Shown here: positions 8,482 to 18,300 of the stretch, piece by piece
How the letters are laid out: each line of letters starts with the position of its first letter
Numbering within the stretch: the first letter of the stretch is position 1
NCBI RefSeq assembly: GCF_028553785.1
Contig: NZ_CP067136.1
Location: 2,416,501 to 2,480,500, forward strand
Direction of reading: 5' to 3'
DNA: 64,000 nucleotides
Source: Paracoccus fistulariae
Lineage (GTDB): Bacteria > Pseudomonadota > Alphaproteobacteria > Rhodobacterales > Rhodobacteraceae
The notes under the pieces: generated by a model
What the model was told of the DNA's origin: nothing
What the model saw: only the letters and a program-made list of their open reading frames with translations
Database searches by the model: none
Translations under genes and position numbers: made by a program

Positions 8482-8997
8482 ATGGCGAGTATTCACAAGA
8501 AACTGGAGAACGTGCGCAAGCCGCGTGTTCACATCAAGTACGAGGTCGAGACAGAAGGCGCGATGCTTGAAAAAGAGCTGCCCTTCGTTGTCGGCGTTCT
8601 GGGGGATTTCTCGGGCAATCCGACCCAGGACCTGAAGCCCTTTGGCGAACGCAAATTCGTCCAGATCGACCGCGACAACTTTGACACCGTCATGGCCCGC
8701 ATGACGCCCGGTCTGAACCTGCAGGTCGAAAACACGCTGAGCGAGGAAGATGAGACGATGCGCGTCAATCTGGCCTTCTCGAAGCTGGATGATTTCGAAC
8801 CGGCGCAGGTCGTCGATCAGGTGCCCGCGCTGAAAAAGCTGCTGGAAAGCCGCAATCAGCTGCGCGACCTGATGGCCAAGGCCGACCGGTCCGAGGATCT
8901 GGAAACCCTGCTGGAGGGCATCCTGCAGGATAACGAGGCTGTTCGCCGCCTGATGGACGAACTGGGCGCCCGCGCCGCTGACAAAGGAACCGCCTGA
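8482..8997 (+). CDS. tssB: T6SS sheath small subunit TssB
   Basis: TssB (VipA/ImpB) interlocks with TssC to form the contractile sheath around Hcp. The 171 residues and the sequences [15 protein letters not shown] and [17 protein letters not shown] are classical for the family. A strong AGGAGG lies about 7 bases before the ATG, which suggests high translation, fitting a sheath subunit needed in many copies. Its stop overlaps the tssC start as TGATG, so the two are coupled in near-equal amounts. Confidence 0.96.
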   Translation: MASIHKKLENVRKPRVHIKYEVETEGAMLEKELPFVVGVLGDFSGNPTQDLKPFGERKFVQIDRDNFDTVMARMTPGLNLQVENTLSEEDETMRVNLAFSKLDDFEPAQVVDQVPALKKLLESRNQLRDLMAKADRSEDLETLLEGILQDNEAVRRLMDELGARAADKGTA

Positions 8998-10472
8998 TGT
9001 CTGCCACTTCCCAGAAAAGCACCGCCACGCCCCAGCTGCAGGAAAGCAGCCTGCTGGATCAGGTCATCGGCGCCACCCGCCAGACCGAGCCGGATCAGAC
9101 CGAGGCGCTGCTGCGCAACCTGACCGAAGCCGCCCTGTCCGGCACCGTCAGCTATAACCGCAACCTGACGATCACGCTGAACAAGGCGATCGAGGCGATT
9201 GACGCCAAGATTTCTCAGCAGCTGGCCGTGATCATGCAATCGCCCGAATTCAGCAGGCTGGAAGGCAGCTGGCGCGGGCTGCATCACCTGGTCACCGAAA
9301 GCAATACCGGCAAGAACCTGAAGATCCGCGTGCTGAACGCCTCGAAGCGCGAGATCGGCCGCGATCTGGCCAAGGCGGTGGAATTCGACCAGTCGCGCCT
9401 GTTCAAATCCATCTATGAGGATGAATTCGGCACCCCCGGCGGCGAACCCATCGGCGCGCTGATCGGCGATTACGAATTCGATAACAGCTTCGAGGATCTG
9501 GAAACCCTGCAGGGCATCAGCCACGTTTCGGCCGCAGCCTTCGCGCCCTTCATCTCGGCCGCCGGCCCGAAGATGTTCGGCTTCGAGGATTACACCGAAC
9601 TGTCGCGCCCGCGCGATCTGGCCAAGGTCTTTGACAGCAGCGAATATGCGAAATGGCGCGGTTTCCGCAAATCCGACGATTCCCGTTTCGTGACGCTGAC
9701 CCTGCCCCGCGTTCTGGCCCGGATGCCCTATGGCGAGGCCGGTCGCACGGTGGATGAATTCGTCTATGACGAAGCCATCGGCTATGAGGGCGACCGCATC
9801 CCGCATGACAATTACTGCTGGATGAACGCGGCCTATGTGATGGGCACGAACCTGACCCGCGCCTTCGCGGAATCGGGCTGGTGCACGGCCATTCGCGGTG
9901 CTGAGAATGGCGGCCGTGTCGAAGGTCTGCCGACGCATCTCTTCTCGACCGATCAGGGCGATACCGACGTGAAATGCCCGACCGAAATCGGCATCACCGA
10001 CCGCCGCGACAGTGAGCTGGGCGCGATGGGCTTTCTGCCGCTCTGCCACTACAAGAACACCGATTACGCCGTGTTCTTCGGGGCCCAGACCACCCATCAG
10101 CCGGAAAAATACGACAGCCCCGAGGCAACGGCCAATGCCGCGATCTCGGCCCGGCTGCCCTATATGATGGCGACCTCGCGTTTCGCGCATTACCTGAAGG
10201 TCATCGGCCGCGACAAGATCGGCTCTTTCATGGAGGCCGATGATTGCGAGGCCTGGCTGAACCGCTGGATCAACAATTACGTCAATGCCAATGACGATGC
10301 GGGTCCGGAAATGCGGGCGCAATATCCGCTGCGCGAGGCCAAGGTCACGGTCGAGGAAATCCCCGGCAAGCCCGGCAGCTATAATGCGGTCGTATGGATG
10401 CGCCCCTGGCTGCAGATGGAGGAACTGACCACCGCGCTGCGCATGGTCGCAAGGATCCCCGAGAAAGGCTGA
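8997..10472 (+). CDS. tssC: T6SS sheath large subunit TssC
   Basis: TssC (VipB/ImpC) is the large sheath subunit. The 491-residue length is standard. Diagnostic segments are the N-terminal [12 protein letters not shown] near residue 85, [20 protein letters not shown] near residue 130, and C-terminal [16 protein letters not shown] and [19 protein letters not shown]. It is coupled to tssB by a TGATG overlap and is followed after one base by a second TssC-like gene. Of the two, this one is the full-length canonical subunit and the probable main sheath component. Confidence 0.96.
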   Translation: MSATSQKSTATPQLQESSLLDQVIGATRQTEPDQTEALLRNLTEAALSGTVSYNRNLTITLNKAIEAIDAKISQQLAVIMQSPEFSRLEGSWRGLHHLVTESNTGKNLKIRVLNASKREIGRDLAKAVEFDQSRLFKSIYEDEFGTPGGEPIGALIGDYEFDNSFEDLETLQGISHVSAAAFAPFISAAGPKMFGFEDYTELSRPRDLAKVFDSSEYAKWRGFRKSDDSRFVTLTLPRVLARMPYGEAGRTVDEFVYDEAIGYEGDRIPHDNYCWMNAAYVMGTNLTRAFAESGWCTAIRGAENGGRVEGLPTHLFSTDQGDTDVKCPTEIGITDRRDSELGAMGFLPLCHYKNTDYAVFFGAQTTHQPEKYDSPEATANAAISARLPYMMATSRFAHYLKVIGRDKIGSFMEADDCEAWLNRWINNYVNANDDAGPEMRAQYPLREAKVTVEEIPGKPGSYNAVVWMRPWLQMEELTTALRMVARIPEKG

Positions 10473-10473
10473 C

Positions 10474-11847
10474 ATGTCCGCCTCGGCGTTGTTTGTCGAG
10501 GCGGGATTGCCGGACGACCCAGGGGCCGCAGCCTGGCGCGGCCTTGCGGCCCGGATCGACCGGCTGATCGCCGCCATCGACGACCAGTTGACGCGCCAGT
10601 TGAACGCGATCCTCCACGCCCCCGAATTCCGGGCGATGGAGGCGCGCTGGCGCGGATTGCGTATGCTGGTCGATCAGGCCGGCATCGGGCGCGGCGTCGT
10701 CGTGCGCGCGCTGGATGGCGATTGGGCAAGTGTGGGCCGCAATCTGGAACGCGCCACCGATTACGACCAAAGCCATCTGTTCCAGCTGATCTATGATCAG
10801 GAATTCGGCATGCCGGGCGGTCTGCCCTTCGGCCTGATCGTGGCCGATTATCAGGTCGCGCCGCAATCCGGCCCCGGCGACCAGATCGAGGTGCTGCGCC
10901 GTCTGGCCTCGGTCGCGGCGGCGGCCTTTTGCCCGGTGGTGCTGAACGCCGCGCCGCTGGTGTTCGGCGTCAGGGATTATGCAGAAATCGGCGCCGAAAC
11001 CGATCTGTCGCCGGGACGCGCCGACAGCCCGGACCTGATCCGCTGGACCGGGCTGCGCAAGGCCGACGATGCGCGTTTCCTTGGGCTGGTGGCGCCCGGC
11101 CTGATGCTGCGTGCGCCCCGCAGCCGTTTCCAGAAAGGGCATGTGGACGGCTTTACCTTTGACGAGGCCGCCGACCGACCGCTGATGATCGGTGGGTCTT
11201 TCGCCTTTGCCGCCACGGTGATCGAGGCGTTTCTGGACAGCGCCTGGTTCGCGGCCATTCGCGGCGCACGTCAGGATGAAAGCGGCGGAGGGCGGGTGCC
11301 GGGCTATGATCCGCTGGATTACGGCACCGACCAGCACGGCCTGTCGGCCCAGCCGCCCGCGCAGTTCCGGCCCACGCCGACGCAGGAACAGGCCATGACC
11401 GCGCAGGGGGTGATCCCGCTGTCGACGCTGTTTCACGACCATCAGCCGGTCTTCAACGCGAACCCCTCGCTGCATCTGCCGGGCGTTTACGACAGTGCAG
11501 TCGCCACGCAGAACGCACGGCTGGCGGCGATGCTGCAATATGTGCTCTGTACCTCTCGATTCGCGCATTACCTGAAGGTGATCATGCGCGACGAGGTCGG
11601 CTCGATCACCGACCGCCGGGTGATCGAGGCGCGGCTGAAAGACTGGCTGCGCGGCTATTGCCTGGGCAATGACGACGCCTCGCAGGCGCTGAAGGCGCAA
11701 TATCCGCTGCGCGATGCCGGGGTGCAGATTTCCGACATTCCGGGCCGTCCGGGCGCCTATCGCTGCACCATCCACCTGCAACCCCATTTCCAGCTGGACG
11801 ATATCGAAACCAGCTTTCATCTGATCGCCGAAAGGAACACCGCATGA
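10474..11847 (+). CDS. tssC2: Second TssC-family sheath protein (ImpD/TssC40 type)
   Basis: A 457-residue paralogue of TssC. It keeps the same landmarks in order: EARWRGLRMLVDQAG near residue 55, DYDQSHLFQLIYDQEFGMPGG near 95, [17 protein letters not shown] near 360, and PLRDAGVQISDIPGRPGAY near the end. It is shorter at the N-terminus than TssC, in the region where TssC pairs with TssB. Rhizobial and Agrobacterium imp clusters also carry two tandem TssC genes. Its role there is less clear, perhaps in sheath-baseplate assembly. It starts one base after the tssC stop and overlaps tagJ by ATGA. Confidence 0.92.
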   Translation: MSASALFVEAGLPDDPGAAAWRGLAARIDRLIAAIDDQLTRQLNAILHAPEFRAMEARWRGLRMLVDQAGIGRGVVVRALDGDWASVGRNLERATDYDQSHLFQLIYDQEFGMPGGLPFGLIVADYQVAPQSGPGDQIEVLRRLASVAAAAFCPVVLNAAPLVFGVRDYAEIGAETDLSPGRADSPDLIRWTGLRKADDARFLGLVAPGLMLRAPRSRFQKGHVDGFTFDEAADRPLMIGGSFAFAATVIEAFLDSAWFAAIRGARQDESGGGRVPGYDPLDYGTDQHGLSAQPPAQFRPTPTQEQAMTAQGVIPLSTLFHDHQPVFNANPSLHLPGVYDSAVATQNARLAAMLQYVLCTSRFAHYLKVIMRDEVGSITDRRVIEARLKDWLRGYCLGNDDASQALKAQYPLRDAGVQISDIPGRPGAYRCTIHLQPHFQLDDIETSFHLIAERNTA

Positions 11848-12632
11848 CGGGCAACGTCCTGACCCTGCTGAACGCCGATGCGCTGGACGATGCCGTCGCC
11901 GCAGCCGTGGCCACCGTCAAGGCCCGCCCGCAAGACGCCGATGCCCGAATGCTGCTGGCCAGCCTGTCGGTGCTGCAGGGTGACCTGAAACGGGCCGAGA
12001 CCCACGCCACCATGGCCGCCCGCCTGTCGCCTGATGACGCCGTCGGGCTGGGCCTGTTCCGGCAGCATCTGCGCGGTCTTCTTGCCCGCGCCGCCTGGTG
12101 GGACGATGGCGCCGTGCCCAGCTTTCCCGGCGGGCCAAGCGCGACGGATCAGGCCGTGCTGGCGCTGAACATCGCCCTGCGCGAGGGCGGCGATGTCCCT
12201 GCCGCACTGGATGCCGTCGAAGAGGCGCGCGGCACCGTCCCCGGCCAGTGGAACGGGCAGCAGGTCGAGGATCTGCGCGATCTGGACGACCGGCTGCCCC
12301 ATGCGGTCGAGGCCCTGTCCTCGGGCGGGAACTACCTGTGGATCGACATGGCCCGCATCGCCGGGATCGAATTCCGCGCGGTGGAAAGCCCGCTGGATCT
12401 GGCGCTGCGCCCGGCGCGGGTACAATTGATCGACGGGGCCGAGGCGGACCTGGTCCTGCCCGCGCTTTATCCCGCGCCACAAAGCGACCAGCACCGGCTG
12501 GGCCGCCAGACCGATTTCAGCGACTGGAACGGCGCCACCATCGGACATGGCCAGAAGGCCTGGCTTGTCGGCGACGACATGCAGGGCCTTCTGTCCGCTG
12601 AAACCATCACCTTCGGGGACAGTCATGGCTGA
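11844..12632 (+). CDS. tagJ: T6SS accessory protein TagJ (ImpE)
   Basis: TagJ/ImpE proteins bind the TssB N-terminus and modulate sheath disassembly in some T6SS types. The 262 residues have a TPR-like N-terminal half (RPQDADARMLLASLSVLQGDLKRAETHA, about residues 25-55) and a beta-rich C-terminal half (YLWIDMARIAGIEF, FSDWNGATIGHGQKAWLVGDD), as usual for the family. It overlaps tssC2 by 4 bases and tssE by 8. The gene order tssC2-tagJ-tssE matches the rhizobial impD-impE-impF order. Confidence 0.92.
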   Translation: MTGNVLTLLNADALDDAVAAAVATVKARPQDADARMLLASLSVLQGDLKRAETHATMAARLSPDDAVGLGLFRQHLRGLLARAAWWDDGAVPSFPGGPSATDQAVLALNIALREGGDVPAALDAVEEARGTVPGQWNGQQVEDLRDLDDRLPHAVEALSSGGNYLWIDMARIAGIEFRAVESPLDLALRPARVQLIDGAEADLVLPALYPAPQSDQHRLGRQTDFSDWNGATIGHGQKAWLVGDDMQGLLSAETITFGDSHG

Positions 12633-13122
12633 GCGGCAGGATCCGGATCTGTTGCAGCCCGCGCTGCTGGACCGGCTGATCGATCTGGACCCCGATCTGG
12701 ATCGCGATCCGCCGGTGCCTGCTGCCGCACAGCCCGCCGGGCTGCGCGAGGCGCTGCGCCGCGATCTGGAAATGCTGTTGAATACGCGCTGCCGCCCCAT
12801 CACCCCGTCCGAACATCTGCCGGAACTGCGCGGCAGTCTGCTGAACCTTGGCGTGGGCGATTTCTTTTCCTCGTCTCTGGTGACGCCGGAACAGCGGCAG
12901 GCCTTTGCCGCCGATCTGCAACGCCGCATCGCCCTGTTCGAGCCGCGGCTGGAAAACCTGTCGGTCACCCTGCAACAGGACGCCGCCCCCGAACGGCGCA
13001 GCCTGCATCTGCGCATCTCGGCCGAGTTTCGCATGCAGCCCGGCCTGCCGCCGATGATCTTCGAATCCCGCGTCGATCCGGTCGGCGGTCTGTTCTCGGT
13101 CTCCGAGGGGCGGCATGGCTAA
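12625..13122 (+). CDS. tssE: T6SS baseplate protein TssE (gp25-like)
   Basis: TssE is the gp25-like wedge component that links baseplate and sheath. I start it at ATG 12625 (MAERQDPDLLQPALLDRLID), giving 165 residues. An in-frame upstream extension would lie wholly within tagJ and is unlikely. The family features are the N-terminal LLDRLIDLDP, a central RRDLEMLLNTRC, the LLNLGVGDF motif and the C-terminal RRIALFEPRLENLSVTL. It overlaps tagJ by 8 bases and tssF by 8 bases. Confidence 0.93.
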   Translation: MAERQDPDLLQPALLDRLIDLDPDLDRDPPVPAAAQPAGLREALRRDLEMLLNTRCRPITPSEHLPELRGSLLNLGVGDFFSSSLVTPEQRQAFAADLQRRIALFEPRLENLSVTLQQDAAPERRSLHLRISAEFRMQPGLPPMIFESRVDPVGGLFSVSEGRHG

Positions 13123-14893
13123 GCGGTTCCTGGAATTCTATAATGACGAGCTGGACGCGCTGCGCGGCCGGGCGCAGCGTTTTGCGCAGGCCTTTCCGAA
13201 AATCGCCGGGCGGCTGCGACTGTCCAGCGACGTCTCGGACGATCCGCATGTCGAACGGCTGGTGCAAAGCTTTGCCTATTCCGCCGCGCGGATCCGGCAG
13301 AAGCTGGATGATAGCCTGCCCGAACTCAGCGACGGGCTGATCGAGACGCTGTACCCGCATTATCTGGCCCCGGTGCCCTCGATGACGATGGTGCGCTTTA
13401 CGCCCTCGCCCGCGATGGACGGCGCGCAGGTGCTGGCGCGCGGGACCGAGGTGCTGTCCGATCCGGTCGGCGGGGATCGTGTGCGGTTCGCGATCACGCA
13501 GGATGTGACGCTGGCCCCGCTGCGCATCGCCGAGGCGCAGATGATGAACCGCCCCCTGCAGGCGCCGCCCCGTCCGGGCGGGGCAGCAGCCGGGGCGCTG
13601 CGGCTGACGCTGGCACCGACCGGCAAGGTGCGCCTGAACGAGATGGGCGTGACCCGGCTGCGCCTCTATCTGTCCGGGCCACACCATCAAGCGATGGCGC
13701 TGTTTCACCTGCTGCATCAGGGCTGCATCGGCATGTCACTGGCCCATCACAGCGGCGATCCCGATGCCCGCCACCTGCCTGCATCGGCGCTGCGACCGGC
13801 GGGACATGCCGATGATGAGGGGATGCTGCCCTATCCCGAAAACAGCTTTCGCGGCTATCGCAGCCTGACCGAGTTCTTTACCCTGCCCGAGAAATTCCTG
13901 TTCTTCGATCTTGAGATCGGCCAGATCACGGGTCGCGACCGGCAGGATATCTATCTGTATTTCGATCAGCCTCCGGGCGTGCTGGAACGTCAGATCGACC
14001 TTGGCGCCTTTGCGCTGTTCGCCAGCCCCGCCGTGAACCTGTTCCCGACACAGGCCGAACCGATCACGCTGAATGGCGCGCGCAGCACCTATCCGCTGAT
14101 GGCGGATGCGCGGCGGCCCGATACGCGGGCGGTCCATTCAGTTCGCAGTGTCACGTTGGCCTCGGGCGATGGCACGGTCGAGACAGCCCGCCCCTATTTC
14201 CACCGCATGACCGAACGCGGGACCGAGGGCGTGTTCTGGCAGATCCGCCGCCATTCCGATGATGCGACGCGCCGTCCGGGCAGCACCTCACTGGCCTTTG
14301 TGGATACCCGCAATCAGGCGATGGCCCCCGGCATGCAGACCGCCAGCGTTCACGTGCTGGCCACGAATGCCGATCTGCCGCGCCGCCTGCCCTTTGGTGG
14401 CGGTCAGCCGCGCCTGTCGCTGCGCAGTCAGGCCGATCATGTCGCGGGCATCACCTGCCTGCTGCCGCCCACCGCACCCCGCCGCGCCGCGCCCCCGGCC
14501 GACCGCGCATGGGAGCTGATGTCGCATCTGTCGCTGAACCACCAGTCGCTGACCGCCGGTGGCACGCCGGTTCTGCGCAATATCCTGCGGCTTTACGATC
14601 TGGGCGACAGCCGAGAGACTTCGGTACTGATCGACGCCATTGCCGAGGTCAGGGCCACCCCGGCCTTTGCCCGGATCGGTCAGGTGATGGTGCCGGGCAG
14701 CGATATCCTGCTGACCTTTGACAGCGACCGGATCGAACCGGCCACTGCCAGCTTTTTCGGCGCCGCGCTGGACCGGTTCTTTGGCTGCTATACCACGCTG
14801 AACAGCTTTACCCGGCTGACGCTGCGCATGTCGGGCCGCAGCGATACGCTGGCCCGCTTTCCCGCCCGCGCGGGCGAGGAGGCGCTGATATGA
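13115..14893 (+). CDS. tssF: T6SS baseplate protein TssF
   Basis: TssF (ImpG/VasA) forms the baseplate wedge with TssG, TssE and TssK. The 592 residues are standard. The start FLEFYNDELDALRGRAQRFA followed by FPKIAGRLRLS is the family signature, and HYLAPVPSMTMVRFTPS near residue 85 is also typical. The C-terminal region RFFGCYTTLNSFTRLTLRMSG matches the usual TssF ending. It overlaps tssE by 8 bases and tssG by 4 (ATGA), so baseplate subunits are translationally coupled. Confidence 0.95.
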   Translation: MAKRFLEFYNDELDALRGRAQRFAQAFPKIAGRLRLSSDVSDDPHVERLVQSFAYSAARIRQKLDDSLPELSDGLIETLYPHYLAPVPSMTMVRFTPSPAMDGAQVLARGTEVLSDPVGGDRVRFAITQDVTLAPLRIAEAQMMNRPLQAPPRPGGAAAGALRLTLAPTGKVRLNEMGVTRLRLYLSGPHHQAMALFHLLHQGCIGMSLAHHSGDPDARHLPASALRPAGHADDEGMLPYPENSFRGYRSLTEFFTLPEKFLFFDLEIGQITGRDRQDIYLYFDQPPGVLERQIDLGAFALFASPAVNLFPTQAEPITLNGARSTYPLMADARRPDTRAVHSVRSVTLASGDGTVETARPYFHRMTERGTEGVFWQIRRHSDDATRRPGSTSLAFVDTRNQAMAPGMQTASVHVLATNADLPRRLPFGGGQPRLSLRSQADHVAGITCLLPPTAPRRAAPPADRAWELMSHLSLNHQSLTAGGTPVLRNILRLYDLGDSRETSVLIDAIAEVRATPAFARIGQVMVPGSDILLTFDSDRIEPATASFFGAALDRFFGCYTTLNSFTRLTLRMSGRSDTLARFPARAGEEALI

Positions 14894-15867
14894 GCCTGTT
14901 CGACCGCCTCTCGGACAATCCGGCGGAGTTCGAGCCGCTGGTCGCGCTGCGTATCGCGCAGGCCGAGGCGCAGCGCCGGAACCTGCCCTTGCAGGTCCAT
15001 GCCCGCCCGCAATCCGGTCTGGCGCCGCTGGCGGTGGACCGGGTGACGGCGGATGCCGAAGGGGTCCATGTCGACAGCCACCTGTTCAGCTATCTGGGCC
15101 CGCTTTCGCCCCTGCCGCCGGGCTATACCGAAATCGCGGCGGCGCAGCGGCGCAGACGTGCCGGGGGGTTCGCGGGTTTTCTGGACCTGTTCACGGACCG
15201 GCTGACATGGCTGTTCGTCGAGGCGGCCGAGAAATACGATCTGGCCGCCCTGCTGCGCTGGTCCCGGCCTGCGGATAACCGCATCCTGACCGCCTTGCGC
15301 GGGCTTCTGGGCTTTGCCGCGCAGGATGCCGTGATGCCGCTGCGCGAAAACGAGGCGCTGCGTTTCGCGGGACTTCTGGCGCAGCGCACCCGCAGCGGCG
15401 AGGGGCTGCGGGCCATGGCGCAGGCCGAACTTGGTCTGCCGGTGCGGCTGGAACAGTTCCGGCTGGTCTGGCGCGATATTCCCGATGCCGAACGCTCTCG
15501 CTTCGATGGCGGGATGCAATTGGGGCGGAACGCGGCGGCGGGGTCGAAGGCGCAGGACCGATCCGGCCAGTGCCGCCTGATCGTCGGGCCGGTACGCTAT
15601 GCCGATTTCCTGTCGCTTGAAAAGGGCCAGCCGCGCATGGACCGGCTGATGCAACTGGTCCGCCATTACATCCCGCCTGGCATCGATTACGATATCCAGA
15701 TCGTGCTGGACCGGCGCGATATTCCCGAAACGCAGCTGGGCGGCCCGCTGGCCCCGCGCCTTGGCTGGAACAGCTGGGCACGCATGGCGCCTGCGCCTAT
15801 CGACAGCGGCGATGCGATCATCCGCCCCGATTCCGATGACGGAGGCTCCGATGCGATTGCGGCTTGA
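14890..15867 (+). CDS. tssG: T6SS baseplate protein TssG
   Basis: TssG (ImpH/VasB) pairs with two TssF copies in the baseplate wedge. The 325 residues match the family. Landmarks are FEPLVALRIAQAEA near the start, SYLGPLSPLPPGYTEIAAAQ near residue 65, FTDRLTWLFVEAAEKYD near 100, and the C-terminal LGWNSWARM. The stop lies 17 bases inside tagH, and the start overlaps the tssF stop by ATGA. Confidence 0.94.
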   Translation: MSLFDRLSDNPAEFEPLVALRIAQAEAQRRNLPLQVHARPQSGLAPLAVDRVTADAEGVHVDSHLFSYLGPLSPLPPGYTEIAAAQRRRRAGGFAGFLDLFTDRLTWLFVEAAEKYDLAALLRWSRPADNRILTALRGLLGFAAQDAVMPLRENEALRFAGLLAQRTRSGEGLRAMAQAELGLPVRLEQFRLVWRDIPDAERSRFDGGMQLGRNAAAGSKAQDRSGQCRLIVGPVRYADFLSLEKGQPRMDRLMQLVRHYIPPGIDYDIQIVLDRRDIPETQLGGPLAPRLGWNSWARMAPAPIDSGDAIIRPDSDDGGSDAIAA

Positions 15868-16960
15868 GATGCTGGACGGTCGGCAGGCCGGCGCCGCGCG
15901 GGTCAGCGATCTGACCGCGCCCTTCTCTGTCGGGACCGGCGCGGAGGCGACATGGGCGCTGCGCAGCGATCAGGGGATCGAGGGGCACGCCCTGTTCCAG
16001 CGCGATGGCAGCGGCATGATCCTGACCGCCAGTGGCGAGGTCACGGTCGAAGGACGACCGGTCGGCAGCAGCCCTGTGACGGTCAGCCACGGCAATGTCA
16101 TCACGGTTGCGGGTCGGCAGTTCCGCCTGACGGTGGAAACGGGCGGCGAAGGTGCCTTTGGCATCGACGCACCGTCGATCAGCGCGATCCTGTCGGATAT
16201 CGCGCCGGGCGGCGCCTCGGCCGATGGGCCGCTGCCGGGCCATGTCGCGACCTCGCCTCTGGACATGCCTGCGCAGGCACGCCCCAATGCCGAACGCTAC
16301 TGGCAAGAGCCCCGGGCCTTTGCCGAAGAGGAAACCACCCTGCGCAAGCCGGCCGCGATCCTGCCCGATGACTGGGCCGAGGACAGCGCCGAATTGTCCG
16401 ACCGCACCAGTCAGGGCGCCGCACCGCTGGGCCGGACGAATGTAAACCCGCCCTCGCACGCGCCGGTGCAGATCGCTGATACGCGCAACCCCAAGCGGCA
16501 GGAGGGCGACGACCCCGCGCTGGCCCTTGCCGCATTGGCGCAGGCGCTGGACGCGCTGGCGCTGATCGAGGATGGGCTGCAAAGCGCATTGGCCGATCTG
16601 GGCATCGCCACGCTGGCACCCAGTCAGGCGCTGACCCCGGCCGCGCTGATGGCGGATCGCGATGGCCATGCCCGTGCGGCGCTTGCGCTGCGGGTGCAGT
16701 CCATTTCCGGCATGCAGCAGGCGATCATGGCGGGCAGCCGCAAGACCATCGCGCAGGCCGCCCAAAGGCTGGACCCCGACAGCATCATCCGCGACAGCAA
16801 GGGCGGGCTGGCCGCAAAGATCACCCCCGCCACCGGATATTGGGCCGAATTCCGCGCCCGCATGACCCCCGGCGACGCCGATCCGCCCTTGTCGGATCGC
16901 GCGCTGGCAGAACAGATACGCGCTGCCCTTGGCCGCAAAGACCAGACGAAGGACGAATGA
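15851..16960 (+). CDS. tagH: FHA-domain T6SS protein (TagH/ImpI) with a degenerate FHA site
   Basis: I start this at ATG 15851 (MRLRLEMLDGRQAG), 369 residues; the upstream in-frame stretch overlaps tssG and is not credible. An FHA-like beta fold fills about residues 1-97 and a T6SS-specific C-terminal helical region about 220-365 (ALAALAQALDALALIEDGLQ and YWAEFRARM). In active FHA domains a GR, a SxxH and an NG contact phosphothreonine. Here these read GT (28-29), IEGH (43-46) and EG (67-68). Only the histidine is kept, so phosphothreonine binding is doubtful. It probably remains a scaffold for the membrane complex. It overlaps tssK by ATGA. Confidence 0.85.
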   Translation: MRLRLEMLDGRQAGAARVSDLTAPFSVGTGAEATWALRSDQGIEGHALFQRDGSGMILTASGEVTVEGRPVGSSPVTVSHGNVITVAGRQFRLTVETGGEGAFGIDAPSISAILSDIAPGGASADGPLPGHVATSPLDMPAQARPNAERYWQEPRAFAEEETTLRKPAAILPDDWAEDSAELSDRTSQGAAPLGRTNVNPPSHAPVQIADTRNPKRQEGDDPALALAALAQALDALALIEDGLQSALADLGIATLAPSQALTPAALMADRDGHARAALALRVQSISGMQQAIMAGSRKTIAQAAQRLDPDSIIRDSKGGLAAKITPATGYWAEFRARMTPGDADPPLSDRALAEQIRAALGRKDQTKDE

Positions 16961-18300
16961 TGAAGACCGAAAACCGCGTTGTCTGGACCGAAGGCATGTT
17001 CCTGCGCGTGCAGCATTTCCAACAGGCCGACCGCTGGACCGACCGGCTTGTGCGCGATCTGACCCGGCCGCTGGCGCCCTTTCCCTGGGGCTTTGGCGAA
17101 TTGGCGATTGACCGCAGCGCGTTGGGTATTGGCCGGATCGCGCTGACCTCTTGCGCGGCGATCCTGCCCGATGGCACGCCGATCAGCGCGCCCGATCAGG
17201 CCGACCTGCCCGCGCCGCTGCAACTGGCCGAAGGCGTCACCGACAAGCTGGTCTATCTATGCCTGCCCATGCGCCGGCCCGACCGGGCCGAAGTCGCGGG
17301 CGCCGATGGCGCGGGCGCGGCGACAGCGCGGCTTGCCCCGTCGGAATACGATGCCGAGGATGCCAATGCCGACAGCGCCCTGACCGCGCCCATCGCGGTC
17401 GGGCGGGCCACGCCGGTGCTGAAACTGGAGGGGGACGAACTGGCAGGCTTCGAACATCTGCCCATCGCCCGCATTATCGAGGTGCGCGCCGATCTGTCTG
17501 TGGTGCTGGCCGAGGAGATGATCCCGCCCGCGCTGAACCTGGCGCTGGCGCCGCGTCTGATCGGCTTCGTGACGGAAATTCTGGGCCTTGTGCGCCACCG
17601 CGCCGCCGCCATCGCCCGGCGGGCGGGCGACCCATCGGTCCGCGGCTCGGCCGAGATCGGCGATTATTTCATGCTGCAACTGCTGAACCGCGCGACGCCG
17701 ATCCTGTCGCATCTGGCGGCGCAGGCGGGGCAGATGCATCCCGAGCGCGCATGGCGCGACCTGACCGCGCTGGCGGGCGAATTCGCGACTTTCACCGCCG
17801 CCAATCGCCTGCCCGCCGAGATGCCCGATTACGACCACATGAACCCCGCCGCCTGTTTCGAGCCGGTGCTGGACGAATTGCGCCGGTCGCTGTCGGCGGT
17901 TCTGGATCAATCGGCCATCGCCATTCCGCTGGAGGAACGCCGCCACGGTGTACGCGTCGGCATGCTGGCCGATGCCGAATTGCGGGCGGGGGCTGGCCTT
18001 GTGCTGGCCGTCCGGGCCGAGATGCCCAACGAACAGCTGCGCCGCCAATTCCCGAACCAGATCAAGATCGGCTCGGTCGAGCGGATCGCGGAACTGGTCA
18101 ATGTCGCGCTTCCGGGGCTGGGCATTCGCCCGATGCCGGTGGCGCCGCGGCAATTGCCCTTCCGATCCGGCACCGTCTATTTCGAGCTGGAAACCAGCGG
18201 AGAGATCTGGCGCGATATCAGCCAGTCGGGCACGCTGGCCATGCATCTGTCAGCCGATTTCCCGGGACTTGAGATCGAGCTGTGGGGTATCCGTACATGA
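16957..18300 (+). CDS. tssK: T6SS baseplate-membrane linker TssK
   Basis: TssK (ImpJ) trimers connect the baseplate wedges to TssL and TssM at the inner membrane. From the ATG at 16957 it is 447 residues. The N-terminal NRVVWTEGMFLRVQHFQQAD is the family signature (W-EGMFL--QHFQ). The shoulder-domain region FEHLPIARIIEVRAD and the C-terminal VYFELE and ISQSGTLAMHLSADFPGLEIELWGIR are also typical. The start overlaps the tagH stop by ATGA and the stop overlaps the tssL start. Confidence 0.95.
   Translation: MMKTENRVVWTEGMFLRVQHFQQADRWTDRLVRDLTRPLAPFPWGFGELAIDRSALGIGRIALTSCAAILPDGTPISAPDQADLPAPLQLAEGVTDKLVYLCLPMRRPDRAEVAGADGAGAATARLAPSEYDAEDANADSALTAPIAVGRATPVLKLEGDELAGFEHLPIARIIEVRADLSVVLAEEMIPPALNLALAPRLIGFVTEILGLVRHRAAAIARRAGDPSVRGSAEIGDYFMLQLLNRATPILSHLAAQAGQMHPERAWRDLTALAGEFATFTAANRLPAEMPDYDHMNPAACFEPVLDELRRSLSAVLDQSAIAIPLEERRHGVRVGMLADAELRAGAGLVLAVRAEMPNEQLRRQFPNQIKIGSVERIAELVNVALPGLGIRPMPVAPRQLPFRSGTVYFELETSGEIWRDISQSGTLAMHLSADFPGLEIELWGIRT

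Noticed and set aside
8856..11820. Two long minus-strand open frames opposite tssC and tssC2
   Set aside because: They are codon-bias shadows of the sheath genes, with no ribosome site or recognisable domain.
11829..11854. GGAAC-N16-CGTC near the tagJ start
   Set aside because: One mismatch to the EcfG pattern and lies within the end of tssC2 in a tightly coupled operon, so a promoter there is unlikely.
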